DNA of 64,000 nt, from NCBI GenBank assembly GCA_026708325.1, contig JAPOVC010000028.1:56633-120632 (forward strand), in the 5' to 3' direction. The DNA is from Anaerolineaceae bacterium. Its GTDB lineage: Bacteria > Chloroflexota > Anaerolineae > Aggregatilineales > Phototrophicaceae. Under the pieces are notes generated by a model. That model was not told the DNA's origin. It saw nothing but the letters and a program-made list of their open reading frames with translations, and did not search any database. A program made the position numbers and the translations under genes. Shown here in pieces: positions 43,241 through 51,651 of this stretch (the first letter of the stretch is position 1; each line of letters opens with the position of its first letter).

Positions 43241-45268
43241 TTAAACGTCCAGCCAGCCAAGGACTTCCGGCGAGCAGTCAACGGCGACTTCCTGCGGCAT
43301 AAGATCAGGCGGGAGATAGAGGATGGAGACGCCTTCGCCGAGGTCATGGCCGGAGAAGCAACGCGCCGGTCGAAAGTCGTGGTCGATCAACCAGTCGGAC
43401 AGCAACGGGCACCGTGTGTCCCGCCCGGGAGTAAATATAACTGCTTGCGGCTCATCCAGTGGCCAGTATTTCGGGTCGTCGCGTGTAAAGTTGCACGACG
43501 CGCCATAATTGAGTCGCCATGTCATTCCCAGGTAAATGTCTCTTGTGCCGGCAACGACGACGTCTTCTCGCGGCAACACCCGGTCAATTTCCCGACCGAT
43601 TTCACCGAGAATCCAGGTGCGTTCGTAGTCTTCCCGATAGACCCCTGCCGTCTCAACCAGCTGAATTGTGCACAGCAGGACCAGGGCCAGTACCAGATAC
43701 AGGGTCCCCAGGGACATGATCCTCCAGTCCCGGATTTCGGGCCTTGCTGGAAACGGGAACAATTTTGCAAGACCGACTCCCGTCCACAGACACAGAAATG
43801 GAAACCAGAAGACAACGTAATATTTGGAAGCGTGTGCCAGGTTCAGGAAAATCGCCATTCCCGCTCCGGTGGCAACAATCAGTGATGTTTTGTCCATTGA
43901 CCTGCCCAAACGAAGCACAACGAGCAGACCCAACAGGGAAGAGACGAAAACATAGGGATTCTTGTAAAGAAAGAATTGCAGGGATTTGAGCAGATTGCCG
44001 GTGGTTGGCCCTGTCCCATATGAACTTTCCCCAAAGCCCCGTTCGGTCTCCAGGTTCGCCTGAATCGCTTCAGCCACCGTGGCCGGGTCGATGCCTGGAA
44101 GAAGGACATGATAGGAGTACAGGACCAGTGCGTAGACAAGGAGACCGGCAAGGAATCCGGTCACAATCCTTTTTTCCTGCCTGCATGCTCTTCCAGCCAG
44201 GATTCTCAGGAACATCTGCAGGTGCAACAGGCAAAACATTAGAGCGAAGGCGGCGCCAAAGGCATGTCCGTCAATGGCTGACAGGGCCACCAGGCCACAG
44301 AAGAAGCTGGCCCAAAAGGCCCTGGATGCCCCAGGATTTCGTGCCGAGACATAGCAATATAGTGCGATGGCGGTCGCCGTGGCCACCCAAACGTCGGCGC
44401 GGGTCGTAACGAAGTGCATCGGAAACACAATGCCGCAGACGGCTGCGATCAACGCGGGGACATGCCCGAACAGCCTGCGAGCAGTCAAATAGATGAAGGG
44501 CACCCCCATCCAGGCAACCAGCAGGTTCAGGAAACGCAGTTGCTGGATGCCTGCCCCGAAATGGCTCATCCACGCACCGGTAAAGAACCAATATCCCTGG
44601 AAACGAAACCAGGTCGCCGCGTTTCGTTCAGGAAGCAACTGAACAAATCGCTCCGGCAAGGCGAATTGTCTCAGGCCATGGCCAATTTGATTGATCTCGT
44701 CAACGAGATCGAAGGATGGCACCTGGCCGGTATAGAACGCTGAAAGAAGCAACTGGACGACAATCAGCAACAAGACAAGCAAGGGTGCGTAAGGAGAGAG
44801 GGAGACGGTCAATTCAGTGGCGCCGGACCACCACATGACAGCCGTCAATACAGTGACGGTAGAGACCAGTATGAGGCCGGCCAGCAGCGCAAATACAGGG
44901 TCTGGTCCCGGAATAAAAACCTTGCGCAGCAGCAGCCAAAGCGCCGGCAACAGCAGCAGTCCGGCGATCAGCAAGCTCCAGGCTTTCCGTTGCGATCCCG
45001 TCCACCCGGACCGGCGCTGAAGACGTGATATAAGTGCGGGAATACCGGCAAGAGCCAGGGCGATGGTAATCGTGCACTGAAACGCCAGCAAACCGGCGTA
45101 TCGCGAGGACCAGCGACCGAGAATCGTGGGCTCCGTGCTGGTGTGCCTGGCCAGCAGGAGCAGAATGAACAGGCTAACCAGGGCGAGGAGGGGGATAATT
45201 CTCTTCAGCGAGACAGGATTGAAATCGGCACTGGCGCGTCTGAACGGCCCCTTGCGCCACATCCTCAT
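43241..45268 (-). CDS. GT-C-like polytopic membrane glycosyltransferase, copy B1 (intact)
   Basis: A 675-residue protein, the intact counterpart of the frameshifted copy B2; both begin MRxWRKG. Helices at about 23-41, 58-80, 98-115, 124-146 and 162-178 precede Asp190-Glu191 in VPSFDLVDEIN; then ERNAATWFRFQGYWFFTGAW, LLVAWMGVPFIYLTARRLFG and ADVWVATATAIALYC, which resemble the loop and helices after EL1 of PMT_2-type enzymes. In ordinary GT39 and GT83 proteins the acidic pair comes after the first helix; here about four extra helices lie before it. The C-terminal domain carries FTPGRDTRCPLLSDWLIDHDF and RPARCFSGHDLG. The ATG overlaps the stop of copy A1 (ATGA). Confidence 0.87.
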   Translation of the reverse strand: MRMWRKGPFRRASADFNPVSLKRIIPLLALVSLFILLLLARHTSTEPTILGRWSSRYAGLLAFQCTITIALALAGIPALISRLQRRSGWTGSQRKAWSLLIAGLLLLPALWLLLRKVFIPGPDPVFALLAGLILVSTVTVLTAVMWWSGATELTVSLSPYAPLLVLLLIVVQLLLSAFYTGQVPSFDLVDEINQIGHGLRQFALPERFVQLLPERNAATWFRFQGYWFFTGAWMSHFGAGIQQLRFLNLLVAWMGVPFIYLTARRLFGHVPALIAAVCGIVFPMHFVTTRADVWVATATAIALYCYVSARNPGASRAFWASFFCGLVALSAIDGHAFGAAFALMFCLLHLQMFLRILAGRACRQEKRIVTGFLAGLLVYALVLYSYHVLLPGIDPATVAEAIQANLETERGFGESSYGTGPTTGNLLKSLQFFLYKNPYVFVSSLLGLLVVLRLGRSMDKTSLIVATGAGMAIFLNLAHASKYYVVFWFPFLCLWTGVGLAKLFPFPARPEIRDWRIMSLGTLYLVLALVLLCTIQLVETAGVYREDYERTWILGEIGREIDRVLPREDVVVAGTRDIYLGMTWRLNYGASCNFTRDDPKYWPLDEPQAVIFTPGRDTRCPLLSDWLIDHDFRPARCFSGHDLGEGVSILYLPPDLMPQEVAVDCSPEVLGWLDV

Positions 45269-47289
45269 GCGACCTCCAGCAAGGCAAGTTGCTCTGGCGA
45301 GCAGTCGATGGCGTCCTCCGGCGGCATCAATTCCGGTGAGAGGAAAAGAATGGTGACACCCTCGCCAAGGTCATGCCCGGTGAAACAGCGAGCCGGCCGG
45401 AAGTCGTGTTGTGACAACCAGTCTGCAAGCTGGTCGCATCCCCTGTCCCAGCCTGGTGTGGAAATCACGGCCAAAGGAGGATCCAGGGGCCAGAACGCGG
45501 GATTACTGCGCGTGAAACCGCAGGATCCGCCAAAATTGAGCCGCCAGGGCATACCGAGCCAGGTCTCGGTTGTTCCTGCGACCACGATATCTTCTGCGGG
45601 AAGCATCCTGTCGATTTCCTGACCGGTCCTGGTGACGCTCTCCAGGCGATCATGGGCGAGCTGTTGCAGACTGGAAGTGTCATCCAGGTGAAGGGTGCCC
45701 AACAACAGGAAGGCCGCCAGGATATACACCATGCCGAAAGAAACCTGCACCTTCGTGCGAGAACCAAAACTCTGTGTAGTCAGGTCAAGACTGGACAGTC
45801 CGGTTCCCAACCAAAGGCACATGAAGGGGAGCCAAAAGACCAGGTAATGCGGCGTAAAGTGAGCAAGGAAGATGAGGATGAGCAGGCCGGCTCCGCCGGC
45901 GATCGTCAGGGACAGTCTTGCGGGACCAGGACTGTACCTCAGCGACAACAACAGGGCCACCGGGCAAAGCAGGGTCGAATATGGATTGTAGTAGAGATTT
46001 CCCTGGAAGTATCTCAAGAGATTCGAGAAGTTGAAACCTGAACCCGTTCTTGCAGCCCCCAGGCTGGTTTCATAATCCAGGGTTGCACGCACCAGGCTCG
46101 CAATCGAAGAAACCTGGATGCCCGGCAGGACGATGTGATAGCCGGTCCACAGCGCCAGGTAAGCGATACATCCCGCAACAAAGGCAATTGCAATCATTTC
46201 TTCGTGCCTTATGGCGACCCTGCGCAAGACACGAACAAGCGGCCCCAGGTAGAGAAGGCAATACATCAGGGCGAATGCCAGACCATAGGGATGGCCATCG
46301 ATGGCCGACAACGCGAAGAATCCGCAAGCGAAATTGAGCATGCGAACCCGGGTCCTGCCAGGTTCTCTCCCGTAAACATGACAACAAAAGGCGATTGAGC
46401 ACGCGGTTGCCACCCAGACATCGGACCTGGCGATCACAAAATGCAGTGGAAGCACAATCCCGCATGCGGCGGTGAGGAACGCCGCCCTCTGCCCCGTCAG
46501 TTTCAGCGCCGACATTGACATGAATGCGATCCCGATCCAGACCGTAAACAGATTGAACAGGCGCGCCTGCAACAGTCCGGCGCCGGTCAGTTTCATCCAG
46601 GCGCCGGCAAGCACCCAGTAACCCTTGAAGTCAAACCAGGTGTCTGCATTCCGATCCGCCAATACCTGGACGAATCTGTCCGGAAATTCGATTTGTCTCA
46701 GGGAATTTCCTACAAACAGGGTTTCATCGAAAACGTCAAATGCCGGGACCTTTCCCAGGTAAGTCGCGGTCAAGAGCAGCTGGCAGATCATTAACGCCGA
46801 CAGAACCAGGGGAATTGAGGCTGTGGCGGTCAGTGCGGTTACGCCCTTGCGCCACAGGAACAGCAGAATCACTGCGAAAACTGTGGCAAGTGCTAGTCCT
46901 GTGAAGACAACGACTAGGGAATCCCTGTCGGCAAAAAGAGTGTGGCGCAGCAGAACATGCAGAAAGGGCGTGGCTGCCGCCCCGATACCCACAAATGCCC
47001 AGGCTCGTCTACGTGAACCCGACCAGACCGCTCGGCGCAGAATCCTTGTTCGCCAGGCAGGCACGCACAAAACTGCCAGCGCGAGGGTCAAAATCGCCTG
47101 CACGGCCAGCAAACTGGAGTAACCGGAAGACCAGCGACCCAAAACCGTCGGTTGGGTACTGGTGTGTCTCGCGAGCAGAAGAAACGCGATCAGACTTGCG
47201 AGAGCAAGAAGGGGGAAGAAATACGAAGGTTGAATAACGGTTAGACCCCGGGAGTGTTGCTGGAGCAAAGTCGTCAGCTTCGCCTTCAT
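45265..47289 (-). CDS. GT-C-like polytopic membrane glycosyltransferase, copy A1
   Basis: A 674-residue twin of copy A2, identical in length and visibly similar at the DNA level throughout. Landmarks: RHTST (41-45), GRWS (51-54), Asp188-Glu189 (VPAFDVFDET), DRNADTWFDFKGYWVLAGAW, GLSSLD after the membrane core, and the C-terminal PLDPPLAVISTPGWDRGCD with RPARCFTGHDLGEG. ATG 47289 overlaps the stop of the first gene (ATGA); a longer reading to 47325 would run 40 bp into that gene. The C-terminal domain is among the best conserved parts of the family and could be an acceptor-binding or partner-binding module (inference). Confidence 0.87.
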   Translation of the reverse strand: MKAKLTTLLQQHSRGLTVIQPSYFFPLLALASLIAFLLLARHTSTQPTVLGRWSSGYSSLLAVQAILTLALAVLCVPAWRTRILRRAVWSGSRRRAWAFVGIGAAATPFLHVLLRHTLFADRDSLVVVFTGLALATVFAVILLFLWRKGVTALTATASIPLVLSALMICQLLLTATYLGKVPAFDVFDETLFVGNSLRQIEFPDRFVQVLADRNADTWFDFKGYWVLAGAWMKLTGAGLLQARLFNLFTVWIGIAFMSMSALKLTGQRAAFLTAACGIVLPLHFVIARSDVWVATACSIAFCCHVYGREPGRTRVRMLNFACGFFALSAIDGHPYGLAFALMYCLLYLGPLVRVLRRVAIRHEEMIAIAFVAGCIAYLALWTGYHIVLPGIQVSSIASLVRATLDYETSLGAARTGSGFNFSNLLRYFQGNLYYNPYSTLLCPVALLLSLRYSPGPARLSLTIAGGAGLLILIFLAHFTPHYLVFWLPFMCLWLGTGLSSLDLTTQSFGSRTKVQVSFGMVYILAAFLLLGTLHLDDTSSLQQLAHDRLESVTRTGQEIDRMLPAEDIVVAGTTETWLGMPWRLNFGGSCGFTRSNPAFWPLDPPLAVISTPGWDRGCDQLADWLSQHDFRPARCFTGHDLGEGVTILFLSPELMPPEDAIDCSPEQLALLEVA

Positions 47290-49262
47290 GGTGTCGCCAA
47301 CGTGGCGAGCCAGGCGGCAGGACAATTGCTGGCGTCTTCGCGTGGCATCAGGTCGCGTGTCAGAAACAAAATGGTGGTCTCATCGCCTAGGCCTGGCAGG
47401 GAGAAGCAACGCGCCGGTCGGAAGTCGTGGTCGATGAGCCAGGAGCCCAGATTGGAATAGCCATCGTCGACACCAGCCGTGACGATGACGGCTTCGGGCC
47501 TGTCAAAGGCCCAGTACTTCGGCAGATTCCAGGTAAATGAGAAACCGGCTGCGTAATTCAGGCGATGCGGCATGCCCAGGTAGTAGCCGGCGTCACCCGC
47601 GACGACGATATCGCTGGCAGGCAGCAGGGAGTCAATCTCTCGCCCGATGACGGTCATTCGCTCGATTTGTCGCCGGTGCTGGATCAGACCATGCTCCAGC
47701 GATCGCGCATGCGCGAAAAGGGCGTAAAGCAGAATGGTTGCCATCAAAACAAGGAACCCTGCGCCGGAGAGCGAAATTTCCTGTGACGAACTGGCGCCGG
47801 TCGACCGGCCCAATCGGCTCAGCCACGCGCCGAACCAGACGGCAAAGAAGGGGAAAACAAATATCAGGTAGAAATCGTTAACATGTGCAAAGAACAGGCC
47901 TGTCAGAATCAGGGCTCCTGCCGAAATAGTGAGAAGAAGACGATCTGCCCTGCTACGACGCAACAGCGCGGCCACCACCACGACGATGAGCAAAAGGAAC
48001 TCCACAGGCGCAGAGTAAAGATAGATCTTCAGTTGAAGGAGAACATTCGCCGGAGTGAAACCGACCTGTGCCGTCGGATTGCTGATGGCGGCCTCCCAGT
48101 CCCAGGTTTCCCTGAGAATTCCCGGGACTTCAGACAGGGAAAGGCCCGGCAATGCGATGTGATAAGCGCCCCAAATCAGGGTGAATATCAGGCATCCAGC
48201 CAGGAATCTGAAAAATGCTGTGTTCGCAGCGGGCAAACTGCGACGTCGGGCTCGAATCCAGCGCCAAAACCACAACAAACAAAATGTGACCGAAAAAGCG
48301 CCACCGTAGACATGGCCCTCTACCGCCGAGGTAGCCGCGATGCCGGCGACGAAACTCCAGAACATTGGTCGATCGCGATCATGGGCCCGCAACGTGGCAT
48401 AGATAGCGATAGCGGTTGAAGTGGCCACCCAGCAGTGGGAAAGCGCCCAGTTGTATTGCAGGGGAATGGCGATTCCCACGGCGACTGCACAGAATGCAGC
48501 CGTCCTGCCATAAAGTCGAGAAGCGATTGCGCCAATGAAAGGCAAGGCCAGGGCGCTCACCAGGAGATAGAAAAATCGGGCCTGATCGATGCCGACGCCA
48601 AAGAAGCGCATGTAATAGCCGGAGATGGGCCACAGCATAAAAAAATTGAACCAGGTGTCCGCGTTTCGGTCCGGAGTCATGATGAAGGAACGAATGTCGG
48701 CAGACTGACGCACACCTGCGATGAGTGGGTAGAATTCCCCTGTGCGATGAACCTGCGGCGCAAGCCCGATCCACAAGAACACCTGGATGAGTTGCAGGCC
48801 CAGCAACAGCAGCAGGATCGCTCCTGGTTTCCGCAAAATCACCAGCTGATGGGCCACGCCACTGCGATGCATGAGCCAAAGCACGGGCAAGGTCAGGCCG
48901 CTCAAAGTAAGCATGACCAGGACTCGAGTCAGCCCGCCTTCTTCGACGGGAAGCAGGTTGATCAGGGCAAGCCAGGAAACCAGCAGGAGCAGCAGGCCAC
49001 CCGTCGGTAGCGCCCGGATCAAGCGTTGCGAAGGAGGCTGTGAGGACCGTTGAAGCAGGCCTCTGCGCCAGTCGGGTACCGAGAAAACTGCGAGCAGGAG
49101 CGTTCCTGTGGCCACCAAACCCAGCAGGTACGTATAGTTTTGGGACCAGCGTCCAAGTACTTCGGCATTTTGGCTGGTATGCAGAGACATCCCAAACAGA
49201 ACAACCAGCCCGGAAAGCGTTGCCAGGGGCAACGCTACTGTTGTGTGCTTGCTGACATCCAC
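47286..49262 (-). CDS. GT-C-like polytopic membrane glycosyltransferase, divergent first copy
   Basis: A 658-residue, most divergent member and first gene of the array. It keeps the general layout: SLHTSQ in place of RHTST, GRWSQNY, an outer loop with VHRTGEFYPL, DRNADTWFNFFMLWPISGYYM, RLYGRTAAFCAVAVGIAIPLQ and the C-terminal RPARCFSLPGLGDETTILFLTRDLMPREDASNC. The acidic pair is changed: the Asp of DE reads Gly175 while Glu176 stays. Either Glu alone suffices or this copy has a different role. AGGTGG touches the ATG at 49262 with no spacer, so initiation may be weak. A TATAAT at 49345-49350 is the probable -10 for the whole array. Confidence 0.83.
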   Translation of the reverse strand: MDVSKHTTVALPLATLSGLVVLFGMSLHTSQNAEVLGRWSQNYTYLLGLVATGTLLLAVFSVPDWRRGLLQRSSQPPSQRLIRALPTGGLLLLLVSWLALINLLPVEEGGLTRVLVMLTLSGLTLPVLWLMHRSGVAHQLVILRKPGAILLLLLGLQLIQVFLWIGLAPQVHRTGEFYPLIAGVRQSADIRSFIMTPDRNADTWFNFFMLWPISGYYMRFFGVGIDQARFFYLLVSALALPFIGAIASRLYGRTAAFCAVAVGIAIPLQYNWALSHCWVATSTAIAIYATLRAHDRDRPMFWSFVAGIAATSAVEGHVYGGAFSVTFCLLWFWRWIRARRRSLPAANTAFFRFLAGCLIFTLIWGAYHIALPGLSLSEVPGILRETWDWEAAISNPTAQVGFTPANVLLQLKIYLYSAPVEFLLLIVVVVAALLRRSRADRLLLTISAGALILTGLFFAHVNDFYLIFVFPFFAVWFGAWLSRLGRSTGASSSQEISLSGAGFLVLMATILLYALFAHARSLEHGLIQHRRQIERMTVIGREIDSLLPASDIVVAGDAGYYLGMPHRLNYAAGFSFTWNLPKYWAFDRPEAVIVTAGVDDGYSNLGSWLIDHDFRPARCFSLPGLGDETTILFLTRDLMPREDASNCPAAWLATLATP

Positions 49263-49344
49263 CTAAAGATGTGTCCTGCCGGTCAACTGTTATGTTCAGT
49301 GATTGCCTGTGATGCCTGGCGGGTTGCGCGACCAGTGGCAAAAC

Positions 49345-49372
49345 ATTATATCGTGCCATCTTCAATCAACTG
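49345..49372 (-). promoter_or_regulatory. Probable promoter of the six-gene array
   Basis: On the minus strand, TATAAT at 49350-49345 with CAGTTG 16 bp upstream. The -10 is perfect, the -35 weak. It leaves a leader of about 75 nt. Confidence 0.5.
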
Positions 49373-49379
49373 GAGTGCC

Positions 49380-49406
49380 TTGACCTGCAACAGGATGCGC
49401 TAAACT
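49380..49406 (+). promoter_or_regulatory. Possible promoter of the VOC gene
   Basis: TTGACC (49380-49385), 15-bp spacer, TAAACT followed by GG (49401-49408). The likely transcript start near 49413 excludes the GTG at that position and supports ATG 49434. Confidence 0.45.
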
Positions 49407-49433
49407 GGTCCCGTGGAGCAACAGGAGGTCCTG

Positions 49434-49898
49434 ATGAACGTGATTGGCGCGGAGCATACCTGCTATACAGTCAGGGACCTGGAAAGCGCGCGCCTGTTCT
49501 ATTGCGAACTGCTGGGTTTTGAAATCGCCCACGCACGGCCGCGCATCACCAACCGCTATTTTCGCGACATCATAGGGATCCCCGACGCGGTTGTGCGCGA
49601 TCTATATCTGCGCATTCCCGGCACTGATCATCACCTGGAGTTGTTCGTCTACGAACATCCTGCCGGTGAGCCCATGGACAACCGCCCGCAGAATCCCGGC
49701 AGCAGCCACATCGCCTACGTCGTGGACGACCTGCGCGCGCTCCACAGGCGGCTCAAAGCGCAGGACCTGGTTGAGCTTGAGTTCATCTCGGAGCCCGTTT
49801 ACCTCGATGAAGGGCCAAACAGGGGCGGCTGGGCCCTTTATTTGCGCGACCCCAACGGCATCATTCTTGAGCTGTTTGAGAAAGCGCCGAAAGCCTGA
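49434..49898 (+). CDS. VOC superfamily (glyoxalase/dioxygenase) protein
   Basis: A 154-residue protein with two beta-alpha-beta-beta-beta modules of the vicinal oxygen chelate fold: EHTCYTVRDLESARLFYCELLGFEI and then GSSHIAYVVDDLRALHRRLKAQ with GWALYLRDPNGIILELFEK. Metal ligands fit His (EHTC), His (DHHLELF), His (SSHIAY) and Glu (ILELFE). Members include glyoxalase I, methylmalonyl-CoA epimerase and extradiol dioxygenases; the reaction here is not clear. ATG 49434 has an AGGAGG ribosome-binding site 5 nt upstream. It is convergent with the SMP-30-like gene 3 bp away. Confidence 0.88.
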   Translation: MNVIGAEHTCYTVRDLESARLFYCELLGFEIAHARPRITNRYFRDIIGIPDAVVRDLYLRIPGTDHHLELFVYEHPAGEPMDNRPQNPGSSHIAYVVDDLRALHRRLKAQDLVELEFISEPVYLDEGPNRGGWALYLRDPNGIILELFEKAPKA

Positions 49899-49901
49899 CG
49901 C

Positions 49902-50753
49902 TCAGTCCGGCAGCTGCGGATAATTCAGAGGCATACCCGGGACCTGGACTGGAGCGCACAACAGTTTGCGGCCATCCAGATTGGCAACCAGCAAGGTCCT
50001 GAGGTCCGGGCCGGCAAAGGCGACGTTCGTGGCAGAATCCAGCAGGAAGCGCTCCCATTCCTCGTAAAGCGTCGTAAGGCTGCCATCCTGCTCCAGCCGA
50101 TAAATGATACTCGGTGTGTAGACTGAAATGTAAAGGCGGCCCTCGCGATCAAAGGCTACGCCGTCAGGCACGCTGCGCGGCAGGTCCAGCAACTTTTCCC
50201 GCTGCCCCGCGCTGCCATCGCTGCGGACCGGTACGCGCGCGATGCAGGGGGGAGAAGACTCGACGACGATCAGCGCCTGACCATCGGGCGTCATGCACAG
50301 GCCGTTGGTGAAACCGCAGGCCTGGCGGTCCCAGACTTCTGCCTCGCCGCCGGGCCCTATGCGCCAGATGAAGCCGTCGCTTTGTGCCCAGGCCCCTGAA
50401 TCCGAGACGTAGAGGTTACCGGCGCGGTCAAAGGCCGGGAAGTTGGGCACGCGCATCCCCTGGTCCGCATTGCCGCGCGAATAGACGTCGATGGCGCCCT
50501 CAGGCGTGATGCGCATCACGGCCTGGTTGCCCACGTCGCAGGCGAAGATGTTGCCGGCTGCATCATGGGCGAGACCCGTAATGAATCCACCGGTGTCCGC
50601 GATGACCTCGCAGCTGTTGGCCACAAGGTCGACGCGATAAATCTGGCCGGCCTCGCCGCCGGCGTGCACGCGACCGTCTGGCGCCACGGCAACCCCTTCG
50701 GGATGGTCCATGTCGTGGGGCAGTGCCCGCAGTTCAAGTTCGTATTCCGCCAC
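49902..50753 (-). CDS. SMP-30/gluconolactonase-like beta-propeller protein
   Basis: A 283-residue six-bladed beta-propeller of the SMP-30/gluconolaconase/LRE family, which hydrolyses sugar lactones with a divalent metal. Expected ligands are present: Glu19 (DHPEGVAV), Asn in GFTNGLCMTPDG and Asp in SVPDGVAFDREG. Other blades: NLYVSDSGAW and RLYISVYTPS. It is the last gene of a unit with three SDR genes on the same strand (34-bp gap), which suggests a sugar oxidation route: SDR forms a lactone and this protein opens it (inference). No signal peptide. Confidence 0.87.
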   Translation of the reverse strand: MAEYELELRALPHDMDHPEGVAVAPDGRVHAGGEAGQIYRVDLVANSCEVIADTGGFITGLAHDAAGNIFACDVGNQAVMRITPEGAIDVYSRGNADQGMRVPNFPAFDRAGNLYVSDSGAWAQSDGFIWRIGPGGEAEVWDRQACGFTNGLCMTPDGQALIVVESSPPCIARVPVRSDGSAGQREKLLDLPRSVPDGVAFDREGRLYISVYTPSIIYRLEQDGSLTTLYEEWERFLLDSATNVAFAGPDLRTLLVANLDGRKLLCAPVQVPGMPLNYPQLPD

Positions 50754-50787
50754 GAAATCCTCCCGCCTTGCTGGCGCCCCCTCTTCG

Positions 50788-51561
50788 CTAGAAGGTGCAG
50801 GTCACGCCGCCATCAACCACCAGCAATTGACCCGTCATGTAGCGGCAGTAGTCTGAAGCCAGGAAAACGACTGCTCCGGAGACATCTTCAGGTGTGCCCT
50901 CGCGGCGCAGGGGCACCTTGCCGCGCTCGACGTAGAAATCCTGGAACCAGGGCTGTTCGCTTTGCGGTCTGCCATCCACGAAGGTCGCCGGTGTAGCCAT
51001 GAATCCGGGGGCGACGGCATTGACGAGAATTCCGTGTTCTCCGAGATCGATCGCGGCTGATTTGGTCCAGGAGACTACGCCGCCCTTGGCAGCGTTGTAA
51101 GCGCCCAACCCCGGAGTCATGGCGAAGGCCTGGATGGATGCAATGTTAATGATGCGGCCGCTGCGCTGTTTCGCCATGTGAGGCACGACCAGCTTCGCTC
51201 CCATGTAAACGGCCTCAAGATCAACCGTTATCACGCGGCGCCAGTCCTCCAGGCTGCTGTCAAAAATGGAATCCAGGATGGAGAAGGCGGCATTGCTGAC
51301 CAACACGTCGATCTTGCCGCGCCAGGCAATTGTAGCGGCGACCGCGGCGGCGTAGGCTTCATAGTCGCTGACGTCCAGTTGCCTCGCCAGGACAGAGCCT
51401 CCCCCCGCTTCAATGTCGGCACTTGCGTCCGCCAGGGTGTCGGCGTTGCGTTCCAGCATGGCCACGGCCGCGCCTTCCGCAATGAATTCGCGGGCGATGG
51501 CCAGCCCCAGGCCCTGGCCGGCGCCGGTGACTATGGCGACCTTTCCTTCCAGCAAGCCCAT
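50788..51561 (-). CDS. SDR family oxidoreductase
   Basis: A 257-residue classical short-chain dehydrogenase. NAD(P) motif TGAGQGLG (12-19), SNAA in place of NNAG (89-92), and catalytic Ser142, Tyr155 and Lys159 (YNAAKGG). The C-terminal YMTGQLLVVDGGVT is typical. The substrate is unknown; many relatives oxidise sugars or sugar acids. It lies 90 bp downstream of two other SDR genes and 34 bp upstream of the SMP-30-like gene, probably in one pathway. Confidence 0.9.
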   Translation of the reverse strand: MGLLEGKVAIVTGAGQGLGLAIAREFIAEGAAVAMLERNADTLADASADIEAGGGSVLARQLDVSDYEAYAAAVAATIAWRGKIDVLVSNAAFSILDSIFDSSLEDWRRVITVDLEAVYMGAKLVVPHMAKQRSGRIINIASIQAFAMTPGLGAYNAAKGGVVSWTKSAAIDLGEHGILVNAVAPGFMATPATFVDGRPQSEQPWFQDFYVERGKVPLRREGTPEDVSGAVVFLASDYCRYMTGQLLVVDGGVTCTF

Positions 51562-51651
51562 GATCGTTCGCTCCCTGCATGAACAATAGGTGGAAGGCTG
51601 GCTGCGCGCCAGGAGCGCGCAAATCGCATTCCTGCTGACAGGATAATCCTG

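Larger units (their letters stand above)
43241..47289 (-). repeat. First A-B block of the glycosyltransferase array (A1+B1)
   Basis: Counterpart of the block at 37164-41219. In both blocks gene A ends in an ATGA overlap with gene B, and gene B begins MRxWRKG. Confidence 0.8.
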
